The notes under the pieces were generated by a model. The model did no database searches. It was given only the letters and a program-made list of their open reading frames with translations, and was not told the DNA's origin. Positions 10,301-23,963 of a stretch of DNA of 64,000 nt are shown here, piece by piece (positions within the stretch are counted from its first letter, which is position 1; each line of letters begins with the position of its first letter). A program made the position numbers and the translations under genes. Source of the stretch: Volvox africanus (taxonomy: Eukaryota; Chlorophyta; Chlorophyceae; Chlamydomonadales; Volvocaceae); the NCBI GenBank assembly GCA_030268105.1, contig BSDZ01000008.1, forward strand, positions 124,001 through 188,000. The letters run 5' to 3'.

Positions 10301-13300
10301 ACACCTGGAGGATCTGGGATGGGCTCGTGGGGCTCCGGGCCGATGCACCGCCTGCAGTCGTTCGGCGCAGAGGGCGGTGGAGGCGGAATCGGGGGTCAGC
10401 AGCAGCTCACGCTGGGAACCTCTAGCGATGATGGCGGTGGGGTCATGCTGTTGGGGCAATTGCATGGGACTGTGACAGGCGTGGGCGGACGGGGCTTGGC
10501 GGCGTCGCGTGATGATGGGGCGCTGGCAGGGCTGCTGGGCCCAGGCGCGCTGCGCGCCGGTGGCGGTGGAAGCAGTCTGGCAGGGTTGCGTAGCGATCAA
10601 CTGGAGGGGCAGCGAGGCGCCGTTGCGTCTTCTGGGCGGGTGTTGCTGCAGCAGCAACAGCAACAGTCTGGCGCGATGCCGGCGCTACTATCGGTGCCGT
10701 CGAACCCGCGACATGACGACCTGACGGCAATGGTGCGACGCAACCCGGGAAGGAAGCGAGGGGGGAAGCGTTGCTGAGCGAACAGCTGGGGCGGCTGCCC
10801 CAGAGGTTGATGTTCTGTGCATTGCAGTTCCCTGCGCGGTCTCGCACTGGCCGAAGTGCGAACCTAGCGCATATTAGGGAAGGGTTCACATTTCCCATGG
10901 GCAGTGCGGAGGTGCTGCGAGGTGGTTGTTCGGTTATTGCGTCCGTGTTGGCAAGGTAGGGGGTGGTCCCCCTCTCCCCATATCCTGACGGCGTTCAGTT
11001 CGTGTCCTCTCCTTGTCCCACAGATAAAGGAGCGCCGCGCGGCTTTGATTCGCCAGCAGCTGTTGCAGCAGCAGCACCGCCAGCAGCAGCAGCAGCCCCT
11101 TACAGGGCAGCACGAATCGTTGGTGAAGCAGGACCAGATATCGATGCTTGGACAAAGCTACAGCGGCGAAGGTCCCTACCTGAGCCTCTCTGCTTCAGAC
11201 CAACTGCAGCTCCGGATGCTGTCCGCCGGCGGAGGCAGTGCATCAGAAGCACCAACATCAGGAGCAGCCGCAGCTGCAGCAGGAGGAGGAGGCCTGGTGG
11301 ACGATTATTACGACATCATACCCGTTTTGGGGTCTCGTGCCGGCGGGGCTGGCGGCGGTCTCAGTGCATCTGAGAGTCTGGGAGGTGGCAGAAATCTGGT
11401 TTTGGGCGCTGCGTCGGCGGGCGGTTCGGTTCCTCTTGCCGCTGCGGAGACTCTGGTGATCGGCCGGCGGCAAGCCTCTGCAGACTTACCCCTGGACATT
11501 TCCCTGGACACCGTGCAGCTTTTGGAGCAGTACGCACTTGCAGGCGGTGCCAACGGGACTCTGGGTCGCCACAGCAGTGGCGTAAACGGAGTGCACCTAG
11601 GGGTCGGGTCAGGTGTCGGCAGTCGCGGCCTCCAGCAGCAGCACAGCATGGCAAATGGGGCTGGCGGGAGTAGCGGTGACGGCGGCGGCGGATTTAATAG
11701 GTACGACAGTAGTGATGCTGGCGCCGTTGGTGCTGGCGGCGGGGGCGGGGGCTTTGCAGCGCATGGCACCGGTAATATCGTTGAGGGAGGAGGCAGCTCC
11801 CGTTTGCTGTCTGTGCTGTTTCCTGGTGCGGGCGGGCGGGAGGACGCGCTGGCCGCCCGCGTGTGTCTCAAGCTCTTCAGCTGCACGCCAGATGAGCTCC
11901 CTACGGACATGCTTATACGCCTGAGGCGCTGGGCGATGGCGGCCGAGTCGGACGTGATGCAGGTGCGGGATTCAGGGAAAGTGTTGTATTGGCAAATGAG
12001 CCCCAAAATACAAAAGCATGAGGGGTTGTATGTACGACCAAAGCAACTGACACGAACCTCATCGGCATGTGCTGGACACCCCGTCATCGTCCTTTCATAT
12101 CGCCTCGGTCAGCGGCCCAAACGGTGTTGTCCAAGGCCGCTACTTTGTTCCCTCGCGAATAAAATTGCTCTTCTCCGCCGACGCCCCCGTCGGCACCTTG
12201 GCCGAGCTGCACCTGCCCACCGCTGTCCCTCTGCGCCCGCCACTGGTGCATTCGTGCTCCGCATCCCTCAAGATCTTCATGCGGCCTGGCTGCGTGCACC
12301 TCATTATCAACATGCGGCTCAGCCAAGGTGGTCAGGCGACCCTGGAGCGTACCGTGCTGGGCGGCGGCGATCTGGATGCGGCAGTGAAGGCGCTTCGCGG
12401 TGCCTTTGAGTCTTGCGGCCTGCTGCGCGGCCGCCGCGTGGTGGTCCAGGCGGCTGAGGGGCCTCGGGGCGCGTATGAGTACAACGGCGCTGCGGGCGGG
12501 CAGGCGCGCTGGGTGTCAGATACGGACCTGGCACGCGCGCCCAGTGTGTTGGCGGTGCAGCCTGCCGCCCTCCCTTGCGGTGCGTCTGTTGCGCCGTGCG
12601 AGATGCGCCGTTACCTGCAGTGATTTCTGCAACCTGACAATCCGCACTTCGTTACGTCGCCCTGCGTTGCGTGCGCGTTGAGTTCCATCTCGCCATCTTG
12701 GGGCCGCTGATCTGGAGCTCGCGTTCTCGCCACCTGCCCTCGCCACCTGTGGTTGCTTGGGGCTCTCCCCGCCGTAATCTTTACCCGGACCCTTGTCAGG
12801 CTCGCTATCCCCTTCCTAAACCGGCGCCCCCCTCATTGGCTTCAAACGCCCTATCATCTGAATAGGATTTCGTCCCACCCTGCCGCGGCTGGACTTCGTA
12901 AACCCCACAGGTGTGTCCTCTGAGGTAGCTTTGATTGGCCGCAACCTACGCCGGCCGGGTACCCGCATCTATGCGCGCTTTGGCAGCTGGTCCTACGTGC
13001 TGCATCCCACACCACGGCAAACCGGTGTATCCGCCGCCGCTAGCCAGCGCGACGATGTCTGGGCAGCCGAAACAGCCGAACAACAACTTTGCAGTCCGCG
13101 AACTCTGCCGGGGGAAGAGGCGGCGCGGGGATCTTGGACGGATGGCTTCTCCACGCCCTCGGCGTCATCTTCTCTGTTAGGTGGTGGCTATGGTGCTGGT
13201 GAGGACGCGGCGCCGCAGCTGTACGACCAGTCCGATGGTTTTGTCAGCTCCTGTCCTTCATCAAGTTCGGCATGCGCAGCTAGAAGTGCTCAGGACTCTG

Positions 13301-16300
13301 CCTCGGGCCTGTTACTCGCGGAGGCAGTGGCGGCGTCACTAGCGGCGCCGGACGTTGGACAGGGACGCCACCTACAGCCGATGCAGGCGGCGACGGAAAC
13401 GGGAGTAGAGCCTCAATCACCGCTGCGGAACCATGACCATGGGTCATGTTTGGAGGTGGTGTATGTGACAGTGCCAGCGCTGCCAAAGCAGGGACTGGTG
13501 GCAGTGGAGGCGGTCAGCACAGACGTCGACGTGATGGGGGCGTGGGCGCCAGGGGTGGTTTGCCAGAACGCGGCGGCGGCGGCGGAGCTGAACACATGGC
13601 TCCGAAACAATGCCGACGTGATAAGGTGCGCCGGGGAGGCCCAGAGATTCGGGTGGCGCAATGGGAACGCCTGATGATGGTGGTGGTCAGCTGGCGTTAG
13701 GGCTAAGGGCCTACGTGGTGTGCTGGGTGCCGGGTGTGGGGTGGTGCGTGCGGTCGCAGTCAGACCCTAGAGGCAAGTGTTCGGCCCCGGGCCGCCGATC
13801 ATTATCATCATTATCTTACCGGTTTGCTGCTTGCATCATTCGCGTCACTCTTCCATTGGAGGGCAATTAAATATTGATGCTCTCAGTTTGACTGCCCGGG
13901 TGAGTGCACGGCGCGATGCACCTGTTGTAACCCCGGCTGCCCGACCCCGGCGGACGGCTCCCTCGTTTTGCTGTCCCCGCCGCGATCGTTGCAGTGGACA
14001 ATGGTTGCTGAAGGAGCTGGGGTTGCTGCTGGACTACGACGCGGTGCTTCAATCACTGCTGCAGGATACCTCGGGCCCGGCCCTTGCTGCCAGGCCCCAG
14101 CATGGTGAGGAATTGGCTGCAGCGCCGGACGCTGGCTCGATGGCGGGGCCGGGACCCGCCATACCTGGCCGAGGTAGTCACCAAAGAACGTTGCAGCAAA
14201 AGCATGCAGCCTCAAACACCCAGCAGCAGAGACAACAGCAGCAGAGGCAACAGCAGCAGCAGCTACAACAGCCGGTCATGCCCGTCATCTCGAATCCGTT
14301 GCCACGCACCGGGGCGGACCGAAATGGCATGGCGGTGGCGGCTGCGGCTGCGGGGAACGGTGCGTTGTCCGCAGTGCCGTACTCAGCGTCCGAGGCATCC
14401 GACCTACCGCCCATTGTCTCTGCCCGCCCTGACGGATCCCTGGAGCTTCGGCTGCTGCCATCGGACACGTCAGCCGACCTCACGAGAACCCGCATGGCAG
14501 AGGGACCCGGCGCTGCGGGGCATGCAGGAGGGCCCTCTACTGCGCGCGACCCCCAACGAGGACTGCGCCATGGCGATGTACAGTCCATCGTTCTCACGTC
14601 ACCGCACGCCGCCATTGGGTCCTCCGCCGATGGCGGCTGCAGAGTCGGCCCTCGTGCCGCACCGAATAGAATGATGCTGTCGGACGATACGAAGGTGTGT
14701 CTCTAGGGCGCCGTAGCATTGCGCAGAACAATATGCCTTTGAAGCCCTAGGCCTCACGGTACTTGTGTAGACATCCCTGTGGCACAGCTGTTCTGTCTGT
14801 ACCTGTATGAAGAGGTGCGATTGTAAACCTGGCCTGAGGAGGAGGAGAAGCTGGTGTTCACTCGAGCCCGCATTATCCGGATTAGAGCTACCTCTGCGTC
14901 AGTCAGGGCGTAAAAGCAACCCCATATTTGTAGCACAGTGCGCGAGACGTTTCCTGCTGTGCCATCCTGCTTCGCACTCTTGCAGGTGCCCGATGCCCCA
15001 GGACGCATGCTCGAGCCTTCCCTGCGCCGCCTGTTGACGCATCCGCTGCTGCATCAGGCCTGTAGGCGCGCATTGCTGACTGCCGGCTCCAGGTAGGTCT
15101 ATGGGATCGGGAATGGATTGCAGGTGATTTGCCATTCATGTCATTCAGTGTGGCCTCTGACCTCGTGCGGAACTAATGGACTTACGTGAAACTGGGTTGG
15201 GGCATTACCCGCTCTGCTAAACTGCCAGACGTGTTGTCGAATGCTCGCCTGCGTTTCCGGGCACAGGCTTCTCGCCTTTGCGGTGGCATCTGGCCTGTCA
15301 CTACTCGCTAATGGCCTAGTGGAATGGTTGATGGTGCTGGAGGCGCCAACGCTGGGTCTTGTTGCTGGCGGAGCCCCTTTCGGTGCCGTGGCCACCACCT
15401 CCAATGGGGCCGGCGTTAGGGCAGAGCCCTTCACCGGTTCAATGCTGGCCGACACGTTTGGTAGGGTGGTAGACGTGGCTGCCGTAGGTACCGTACGCGG
15501 TGCCGTCGTCAGTGCCAGCAGAGCATTCGGTAGCGGCTCTCGTGCTAGCAGCGGTGGCGCTTCAGCCACTGGATTTGCTTTGTGCGAGACGTCCTGCGAT
15601 AACGACAGCAGTCATGACTCCAGCATCGGCTCGTCCAGTAGCGGCATGTTCCGTAACTTAAGCATGGGGTTATCGCTCCTGCATCTGGCGGTGATCAGTT
15701 GCAGCAGAGTGATGTTAATGCAGGTACTAGATTGGGCGGAGGAGTATGGCAGGCCATGGGCACTGGAGGAGCCAGCGTGGCCGGGGCGGGTCACAGCGCT
15801 GCACCTGGCAGCTGCAGCAGGGGCGCTACGCGGCAATGGTGGCGAGGCAGCAAGGTTGTTGCTATCCCTAGGCCCCGAGGCGCAAAACGCTTGGCTGGAG
15901 AGCCGCGACGCCCTTGGCCGCACACCAGCCGATATTGCCCATGCTGTGGGGTTGAGTGAACTTAACTACTTCTGCTTGCGCGGCGAGGAACCGCCCGCGC
16001 CGCAGACATCGGACGTGCCGCGGTCTGTGGCAGTTGAGGGGGGTCTGGCTCCAAAGAGCAAAGGTGGGCGCGTGCTTGTTGACCGCAGCGCAGCCACTGG
16101 AATGATAGATCGGAAGGCTCGAACAGCGTCAGGTGGGCGCAGCTTGGAGGCTGCGCCTGACCTCTGGACGGTGGAGGCTATTGGGCAGGCGAGAGTGCAA
16201 GCCTCTTCGCACGGTTCGGCGGCATTTCTGGGAATGCCTCTGTTGTTGGGCGCACTGCTGTTGCTCCTTCTGGCAGGGGCGCTGCAGGTTGTGGGTGCAT

Positions 16301-16332
16301 CAATTGGCGCAGCGGGTATGAGGCGGCGTTAA
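7332..16332 (+). CDS. giant SBP-domain transcription factor with ankyrin repeats and C-terminal membrane segment
   Basis: Twelve phase-consistent exons: 7332-7428, 7499-7608, 7993-8162, 8469-8601, 9144-9248, 9488-10732, 11024-11962, 12273-12579 (start uncertain, could lie near 12113), 12911-13625, 13995-14694, 14986-15092, 15267-16332; about 1,897 aa. The DNA-binding SBP domain lies near residues 68-145 (CQ|VDGCGRDLS, CDMH, FCQQCNKFQ, RRSCAARS) and ends in a basic NLS-like stretch. The first zinc pocket is complete. In the second, the usual His after CQQC is Gln. A long Gly/Gln/Ala-rich region follows, then FMRPGC and ALIGRNL segments shared with large plant SPL proteins and algal CRR1. Ankyrin-like repeats sit near residue 1718 (VTALHLAAAAG, DALGRTPADIA) and a hydrophobic helix at about 1865-1890. 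Known family role: binding GTAC-core sites. CRR1 itself controls copper and hypoxia responses, but orthology is not claimed. Confidence 0.85.
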
Positions 16333-19300
16333 CATATCATCCACTAAACACGTTCTTATCGGTTTCGGAGCTAGTTGTAGGGATTTTCTTGATGCTGTTG
16401 ATTTGTTGTGGTGCGGCACTTGCGATTGTGGGGAAGGGGGATACAAGGCGAATATCAGCATTTGCGCCTTGTAGAATCAAACATGCATTGTTAAGGGCAT
16501 AATCAAGCTGCATCAAGCCTCATTGGGTGGGGGCATAAGTCGGTGAGTGCGAATGCTATCTGATGTGAGTCCTAAAAGTATGACGCTGCGTTTGCTTTGT
16601 AATGTCTTAATCAACTGAGCCGTTGCACCCCCGTATAAAACTTTTCCAAGGTATCTCGTGCTCTCGGGGTTGAGTTGCTGTTGTTGTCTCTGTTAGCGTT
16701 TTTCCTATACAGTTTGTCTGACTGGGACTGGGACTGGGGGCAATACTTTGCCGGACCAGTGTGATGTCTCTGTGCCACCCGGGGCAGCCCGAGCAGTGCT
16801 AGTAACATTTGCCCCGAATGGGCGTCGAGTCACGATTGCCCACCAACGAATATACGTATTGCCCACCAACGCATGCGCGCTAGTGGGTCGTACCATCTAT
16901 GCATTCGGCTGAGTCATATGGGTTGCATGGATTGCATGAGTTCGCGAGTTATGCCGCCCAGGTGCATTCTGGGGTCAGTTCTCCTGGCAAGAGCGCTGTG
17001 CATCGGACGGGCATGCAGGAAACACCTTGCATCGTTGCCGCTGCTGAGGCCGCCCCTGCAGTTGACCCTCCAGCAAGCAGGTCGGAGGCAGGCAGTTGAC
17101 CCTCCAGCACGCGTCCAGACCGGCAGGTAAAGAATCCCTTGACGCTGTTCTCTGAAGCATAAATGTCAATCATTTGTTCATTCGTATTTATGTGTTACTG
17201 GACGATATGCTGCTTCGCATGGTGGCAGGGATGGGTGGGATGGCTATCGTGGCGGGTGGAGTGTTCGTGGCTGCTATTAAGATATTTCGGGAGCACGACG
17301 GCACCCGAAGTAAAGCACGGCCTTGGCTGATCCGGCGCCGCCGTTGCTTGTTAACACAACATCATGAACGTTACTTTTGGCCGACTGCCAGGGGGGTGGG
17401 GAGACGAATGCGCAATTTTGGAGCTTGGGTTTTCATTGGCTGGGATTCTTGCGAGTCATGGAAACGGGTAAACATGGGTCGCTGCCCGATGTTGGCCGGT
17501 GATTGTTATTTGGGTCCTTCCCCGCAGCTGTATGCAGCTGCGAGTTTCTCCCACTTGGCGGCCCCCGTGTTCAGCTGGTGACTACAGCATGCTGCTCTAG
17601 TGCGCGTGTGCAACAGATCTGCAGGCAGCTATTGGCTGTTTGTTGGCCTGGCGGTTCAATATGCGGGGCTTCCGTCGTCCCGTATGGCGTGCCCTGCGAT
17701 GCAGTCCGTGGCAATTAAGGGCGGAGATTATGCGCAGCGAAGCCTGCGGAACTCTCTCCCCAATGTGCATGGCGCTTGCCTCTCGGGCCATTTCGTAAAA
17801 CCCCACGCTGGTGCATGGCTGGAAGCCAGATGTACGCAGAGGCGCCCAGTGTCAGGATCTATGCGAGTAATTGTGTCAAGCAGGAGATGGGTTTTAACAT
17901 TGGTAAAAAGGCCGCCACACCTTGCTTGGATGCGAACGCTTACAGAGTGGTAGGTGCTGACGACTAAGCCGCTGCTGGGATAGCTGCGGTGGCCGGAGTG
18001 CTCCATTGTCAACTGGCGGGTGCCGCTGCTACGCTATCGGCGTGCGGCCACAGCCGTGCGTGACTTAAGCTGCAGTTTAGGCGATGCTTTGGTGCAGCTA
18101 TATTGAATACATCAAACCAAATCCCTGTGCCTGCATTATGTAAATGTGAGTACCACGGCGCCGAGTTGGGTCAGTAGGACGGCGGGGAGGAGGTTCGGTT
18201 GCCTTTCTGGTGCGAATACGCGAATGAGTGCTGCAGGCTTGCAATTCTGGTCACGTCTTGGCCACGTCTTAGTCAAGTGTTGATGCAGTATTGCGAAAAA
18301 GTTTCAGCAGTGCACCTGCATTTGATGTTTTAAAAATATTTTGGTATCTGGGATTGCGCTAATATACGTGAGCTGTTCCACGATATCTCATGGCCATGCG
18401 TGGAAGCACGTCATTTAAAGTATGGTCCGTGTGGTTGTTTTCTGCCGGATACAACCGATCGTGACGCAAGGTGGCTGCTTGCTACTTGCGCATATTTTGG
18501 AATTTTGCCGCACGTTACACTGGTGTCTGCTCCTTGATTCGTGTGCTCTTAGCTCTAGTCCTGCTGTGCTTGGGAACTCCAGTCCGTAGCGGGGGATTCT
18601 ATGGCAGTCTCAACTGCTACGCCACCCATCGTAATTGACACCAGCTTGGCACGCTTCACCATTCACGCGGGTTGAACTGGATGAACCAGGGGCCACAACC
18701 TGAGATGAACATTTAATCACCCGGCGGCAGGCTGTCCATGGTAGCGAAGTAATGAGCCGTGGTAATTGCGACCATCCATCTGGTCGAGGACGCTAGACAC
18801 AGTCAAGAATGCAGGAAATGGTGTGAGATGGCTAGGGGCGGCGTGTAATTCCGACATTTCATAGCCCGCCGATACGCGCCCGCGAACGAAAAAGCCAGAG
18901 AGAGTGTGGGGTGGATGCATCTAGTAAATTTACAGGGGCAGTTGAGTAAAAAATGCAGCGACAACAGCGTGCCGCCGATGGAGTTGGCAGGAGGTTTTAC
19001 AGCGTCCTACGTTGTCAGACGTCAGAATTCCGTCATGACTCCAGTTGTGCCATATATCATTCATAACACGCAGCGCAAACGCATGCCCTATAATATCATG
19101 GCATATTGATACGCCGATTACCAAAAGTTCAAGTTTGGGGCTTACCGAATGCCGCGACTAGGTCCGAATCGGCCAGTCGGCTACGGGTTCACGACAATCG
19201 GCTAACGGGAAACGTCCCAACCAGATTTTCCAAGAATTGTATGCATGCGTATTACCAACGGAACTGGACTCGTCCAAGATAGTGTGAAATTTTGATTTCG

Positions 19301-19409
19301 TTATATCGTGCCTTGCACTTGCCCATACACTCCCCAGCACGCCTGCACTCGGTTTGTATCTGTTGGTTTTAAACAACTTCAACTACAAATATTCAAATCC
19401 TGTTTAGTT
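16333..19409. other. 3'UTR and intergenic stretch, no gene supported
   Basis: Holds the SBP 3'UTR and the region leading to the acetyl-CoA synthetase. Short direct repeats are present: a 14-bp unit attgcccaccaacg at 16835-16848 and 16858-16871, and an 18-bp unit gcagttgaccctccagca at 17058-17075 and 17092-17109. A 135-codon frame ending at 17581 has a short hydrophobic stretch but no homology signal or splice context, so it is not called. Confidence 0.45.
16598..16602 (+). terminator. TGTAA polyadenylation word for the SBP gene
   Basis: TGTAA, the usual volvocine polyadenylation signal, lies 266 bp after the SBP stop codon. Assigned from position and motif only. Confidence 0.4.
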
Positions 19410-22400
19410 ATGACAGGAGCAGCTAGCGCGCATTATCCTGCTGTTGCGGATGAAAAGTTTCTGCCTCCTGACGCCATCGTTGAGCACGCATACGTGCAAG
19501 GGCTCCCTGCGTATAGGGAGCTTTACGAGCTGAGTTTAAGTGATCCCGAATCCTTCTGGAGTGAGCAGGCAAAGACCCTTACTTGGCAAAAGAAATGGTC
19601 GTCCCCAATTTGCAAGTGAGGCAGTGTTTCAAGTATCCCATGCCTTTGGCGATCCTCTGCGACTTCTTGTTTACTATTTGAAGGTACAATTTGGATGTGG
19701 ACAATGGCCCCGTCCACATTTCGTGGTTTGACGGCGCGGAAACAAACCTTGCATGGAATGCTGTGGACCGCAATGTGGAAGCTGGTCTTGGTGATCGCGT
19801 GGCATTTTACTGGGAAGGCAACGATGAGGGTGTGGTAAGGCAGCGCGTGGCGATTAGGGTTTTGGCAATATTGGGGGTCTAGTCGTGTGTTGTGACAGTG
19901 ACGTCATCCTTCTTCAGACAACTCTGTATAGCACCATCGATTGACCCACATGTCAACATATGGGTCTCAGTTATCGTCTTGCTCGATTTCATCTTGCGCC
20001 GTATGAATGCCTACATTTCTTCGGACCCACGGTTCAGCATCCCCGTCGATCAGGAGTTCCTAACCCACAACTATTGTCGCCGTGCTGGATCTAACTCAAG
20101 CCCCCGCACGCCCCTGCCTAAACATTTGCCCTCAGGAGCGCACGATGACCTACTCGGAGCTGAAGAGCACGGTTTGCCGTATTGCTAACTACCTCAAGTC
20201 TGTCGGGGTTAAGCGGGGGGACGACGTCACCATGTATATGTCACTGGTGCCTGAGCTTCCTGCAGCCATGGCAAGTTCGTGGTATTCAGTAGCCATTGTA
20301 ATCGCTGTGCGATAATCATTTTGTTGTGCGCGGATGAAATTGAGCCTGTATTGCCCCCACGTAACATAGTATCTAGGAGGAGGAATCTTTGGTGTTGTGG
20401 AGACGGAGACACATTGATGTGCAGCAAAAATATCCGCGATCACTATGCGCCGTTTTTTTATCTGGGTTCACGCAAGCACCGAGGGTCTCACACGTAACCT
20501 TGGTCCTTGGTTCTTTTTACTTGCAGCTAGCCTGCGCCCGCATCGGTGCCGTACATAGTGTGGTATTTGGTGGCTTCAGTGCGGAGGCGCTGGCGGACCG
20601 CATCCTGGACAGCGCACCCAATGTGGTCATTACTGCATCGGGCACGATGCGGGGGCCGAAGCCCATCCCTTTGAAGGTGAAGCCCAATAAGGGGAAGCCG
20701 GAGCCATGCGGCATTGCAAGCAACCTGCGCATAGTGTCGTGCAGACTGTGACGGGTCTCGTGGAAAAGCCACGGCATCGGATTAGCCGTCCAGTTGCCTT
20801 GGTCGTGATCGTGGTCAGGTTGGCTTATTAGTGCCATTCGTCCAACATCCACCTGCACTGCGAGGCCACTAGAATTTGCCTGCTGGTCGCGATATAATCC
20901 TGCATGTAAGCACTGATTTGTAATGACATGATGCACCATGCCGAAGGCTTTTGTGTCCATGCCTTGCGCCCGCAGACCATCGTCGACGAAGCTCTGCACA
21001 TTTGCGAGTGCAAGGGACACACCGTCCAGGTATTCAGAATGGCAGTGGATCAGTTGTTCTGGGCGCTGTGACAATGGGGGAACCGTCAATGGGGTTATGT
21101 TTACATATCCTAAACGGACAGGTACCCTCTTCCCGGCCCCGTGTGCTGCTTGCAGCACGTTCTGGTTCTGGAGCAGCTGCCACTGTCGGACTTGAACGGG
21201 TCCATGAAGCCTGGGCGGGACGTGACATGGCGCGAAGCTGTCGATTCGCAGCTAGATGAATGCCCGGTCGAGTGGATGCCTGCGGAAGCGCCCCTCTTTA
21301 AGCTGTACACTTCGGGATCCACCGGTGCGTGAGGCGCGCGGAAATGCTCTGGGCAAGTCAAGAACTGGTCACCCCTCGCACCCTGATTGTGCTCTTTCTA
21401 TGCGCGGAACAGAGTATTCTTATATGCAGTACTTTCAACAAGATTTCTCTGCCTATGGCATGATCCAGACCACGAAGCAATGCATAATGTGTGCATTTGC
21501 CCTCAGGCAAGCCAAAAGGCGTCTTACACACGACTGGCGGATACATGGTGGGCGCCATGGTGACCACAAAGTTCGTATTCGACGTTCACCCTGCATCGGA
21601 CGTGTACTGGTGTACGGCAGACTGTGGCTGGATCACGGGTCATACCTACGTTACTTACGGTACGTGCTTAGGCCAAGGGCTTAGCCTAAGGGCTTAGGGT
21701 GCCTCCTGCGCATGTATTGTTGCACTACTCAAGCCTTTAATGACTGGATGCCAGCCAGGCAGTGGTCATCCGGCAAGGACAACAGCCGCTACTTGTGGGG
21801 CATCGTGCTGGGGGACGCAACATTGGGCTTGTTCACCCGCGTTTTATTCCAAACCCACAAACGTCTACGCGTGTCGTTGCCAAGGGTTCGCAGCTGCACT
21901 AATGAGCCCCGTAACCTGGCTCAAATGGTCAGCAGTCATGTGGTAAGAAAGATGCCCTTACAAAGTTTGCATAGTGTAGCCATTTCGTGTGTGCTCGTCA
22001 GCGTGCAATTGACTACTGCCGTTACGTTTCGCCGCCATCGCCTTTCTCGGGTGAACAGGGCCGCTACTTCTGGGGGCTACACAAGTGCTTTTCGAGGGAG
22101 TGCCCACGTGGCCTGACGCGAGCCGCTGCTGGTCCATCGTTGACAAGTACAAGGTGAGGTCACCGTTGTGCCATTGGTGGTTTGCCGCGGACATGCGTCC
22201 TGTTGTCAGGCTGGACGGAGCATTCATCTGATTTCCAAAGCGGGAGGATGAATAGATCCAGGGAAGCTCCAGTGAAAGTTCAGGTTCGGTTACTGCGGAA
22301 GACGCTGCCCGCAGGTGACCATCTTCTACACAGCCCCGACGGCCATCCGGGCCCTTCACGCCAAGGGAGACGCCTTCGTAACGCGCCACTCGCGCTCCTC

Positions 22401-23931
22401 CCTGCGTCTGCTGGGCTCCGTGGGCGAGCCGATCAACCCCGAGGCGTGGCGCTGGTACTACGAAGTCGTGGGCGGAGGCAGGTACGTCCAGTATCGACAC
22501 GGCTATTCCCAGCACTGCCTCCGTCATCTGTGGCTGCCAATGCTGCATCGCAGGTGCCCCATCGTGGACACTTGGTGGCAGACGGAGACGGGCAGCCACA
22601 TGATCACCCCGCTACCGGGTGCCACTCCGCTGAAGCCCGGATGCGCCACGTTGCCGTTTTTCGGGGTAGATCCGGCAGTGCTGGACGAGAAGGGCAACGA
22701 GCTGCAGGTGCGACCATGGATATATGGTAACAACATATCCGTCTTGCTCTATTACGAAGAGTCTGGACGGCCGCCTAACGCGTTCTCTGAATGCAACCAT
22801 TTTCATTTGGCGCGCAGGGTCCGTGCGAGGGCATGCTCGTAATGAAGCGCCCATGGCCATCCATGATGCGGACTGTGGCTGGCGACCATAAGCGGTTCGA
22901 GCAGACATACTTCTCCGCGTTCAAGGGCTATTATTTCACTGGTAAGCCGTCTGATGGGTATGCGGACTGAGGCGCTGGGTCGGTATACGGGTTGGTGCAC
23001 TGAAGCATTATGCGCCGCAGCTCCATGGCAGCAAGCGTGTTCCGCCCATCGTTGACAAGAGTTTTGCTGAGCCACACATGCACAGGTGAGCGACAACGGA
23101 TGGGGTTTTCCTGATGGTGACTACTGCGCCTAATCGAACAGGTGATGGGTGCCGCCGGGATGCTGATGGCTATTACTGGATTACTGGTCGTGTGGACGAC
23201 GTGCTGAACATCTCTGGCCACCGCATTGGCACGGCGGAAGTGGAGTCCGCCCTCGTGTCGCACCCTTCGTGCGTGGAGGCCGCCGTAGTGGCGGTGGAGC
23301 ACGCAATCAAGGGCCACAGCATTTACGCGTTCGTGACCTTGATGACCGGTGAGTTGCAAAACATCCTGCATGTGCTCCAGAGTGACGTGCTGCATGGCCG
23401 TCGACGTACCCTTTGCGAGAAGCCCCGATCGGCTCTCAGGATTTGCCGTTGCTCTGCTTTGTAGTCGTGCATCGTAGCATGTGTCTCCCATGCAGAGACT
23501 TTCTTCGTCGTCAATGCTGTCACTAACGAATACAATGTCGGTGATCGCTCATTATTCGCGTTTTTCTCGTAGGTGCTGAGCCCAGCGATGCCCTGCGGAA
23601 GGAGCTGATCTCAACCGTTCGCAGGGTTATCGGGCCCTTCGCCGCGCCCGACGTGATTCACTGGGCAAGTAATGATTAATTACGCTGACAGATGGGGGGC
23701 CTTATGGGTGGGCCGGTCCCAATCATAGAGGTTTAGCGCGTTCAAGGAGAGGCTGATGTCATTCTGCCTTATCGTGACTGTGCATTTATGAAATCCCACC
23801 CCTTCAGTGTTTGGAACACAGTTGGTTACTTGCGTTGTTAATAAGACACTCGTCCAAAGCGTGATGCAACGGGCTGCCTCTCCCTACCTGCCTCATGTGA
23901 CCATCGCTTACGCATCCTACAGGCTCCTGGT

Positions 23932-23963
<32 letters not shown>

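Noticed and set aside
17174..17581. 135-codon frame with a hydrophobic stretch
   Set aside because: Starts at TTG, lies in the SBP 3' region, and shows no conserved motif or GC3 pattern.
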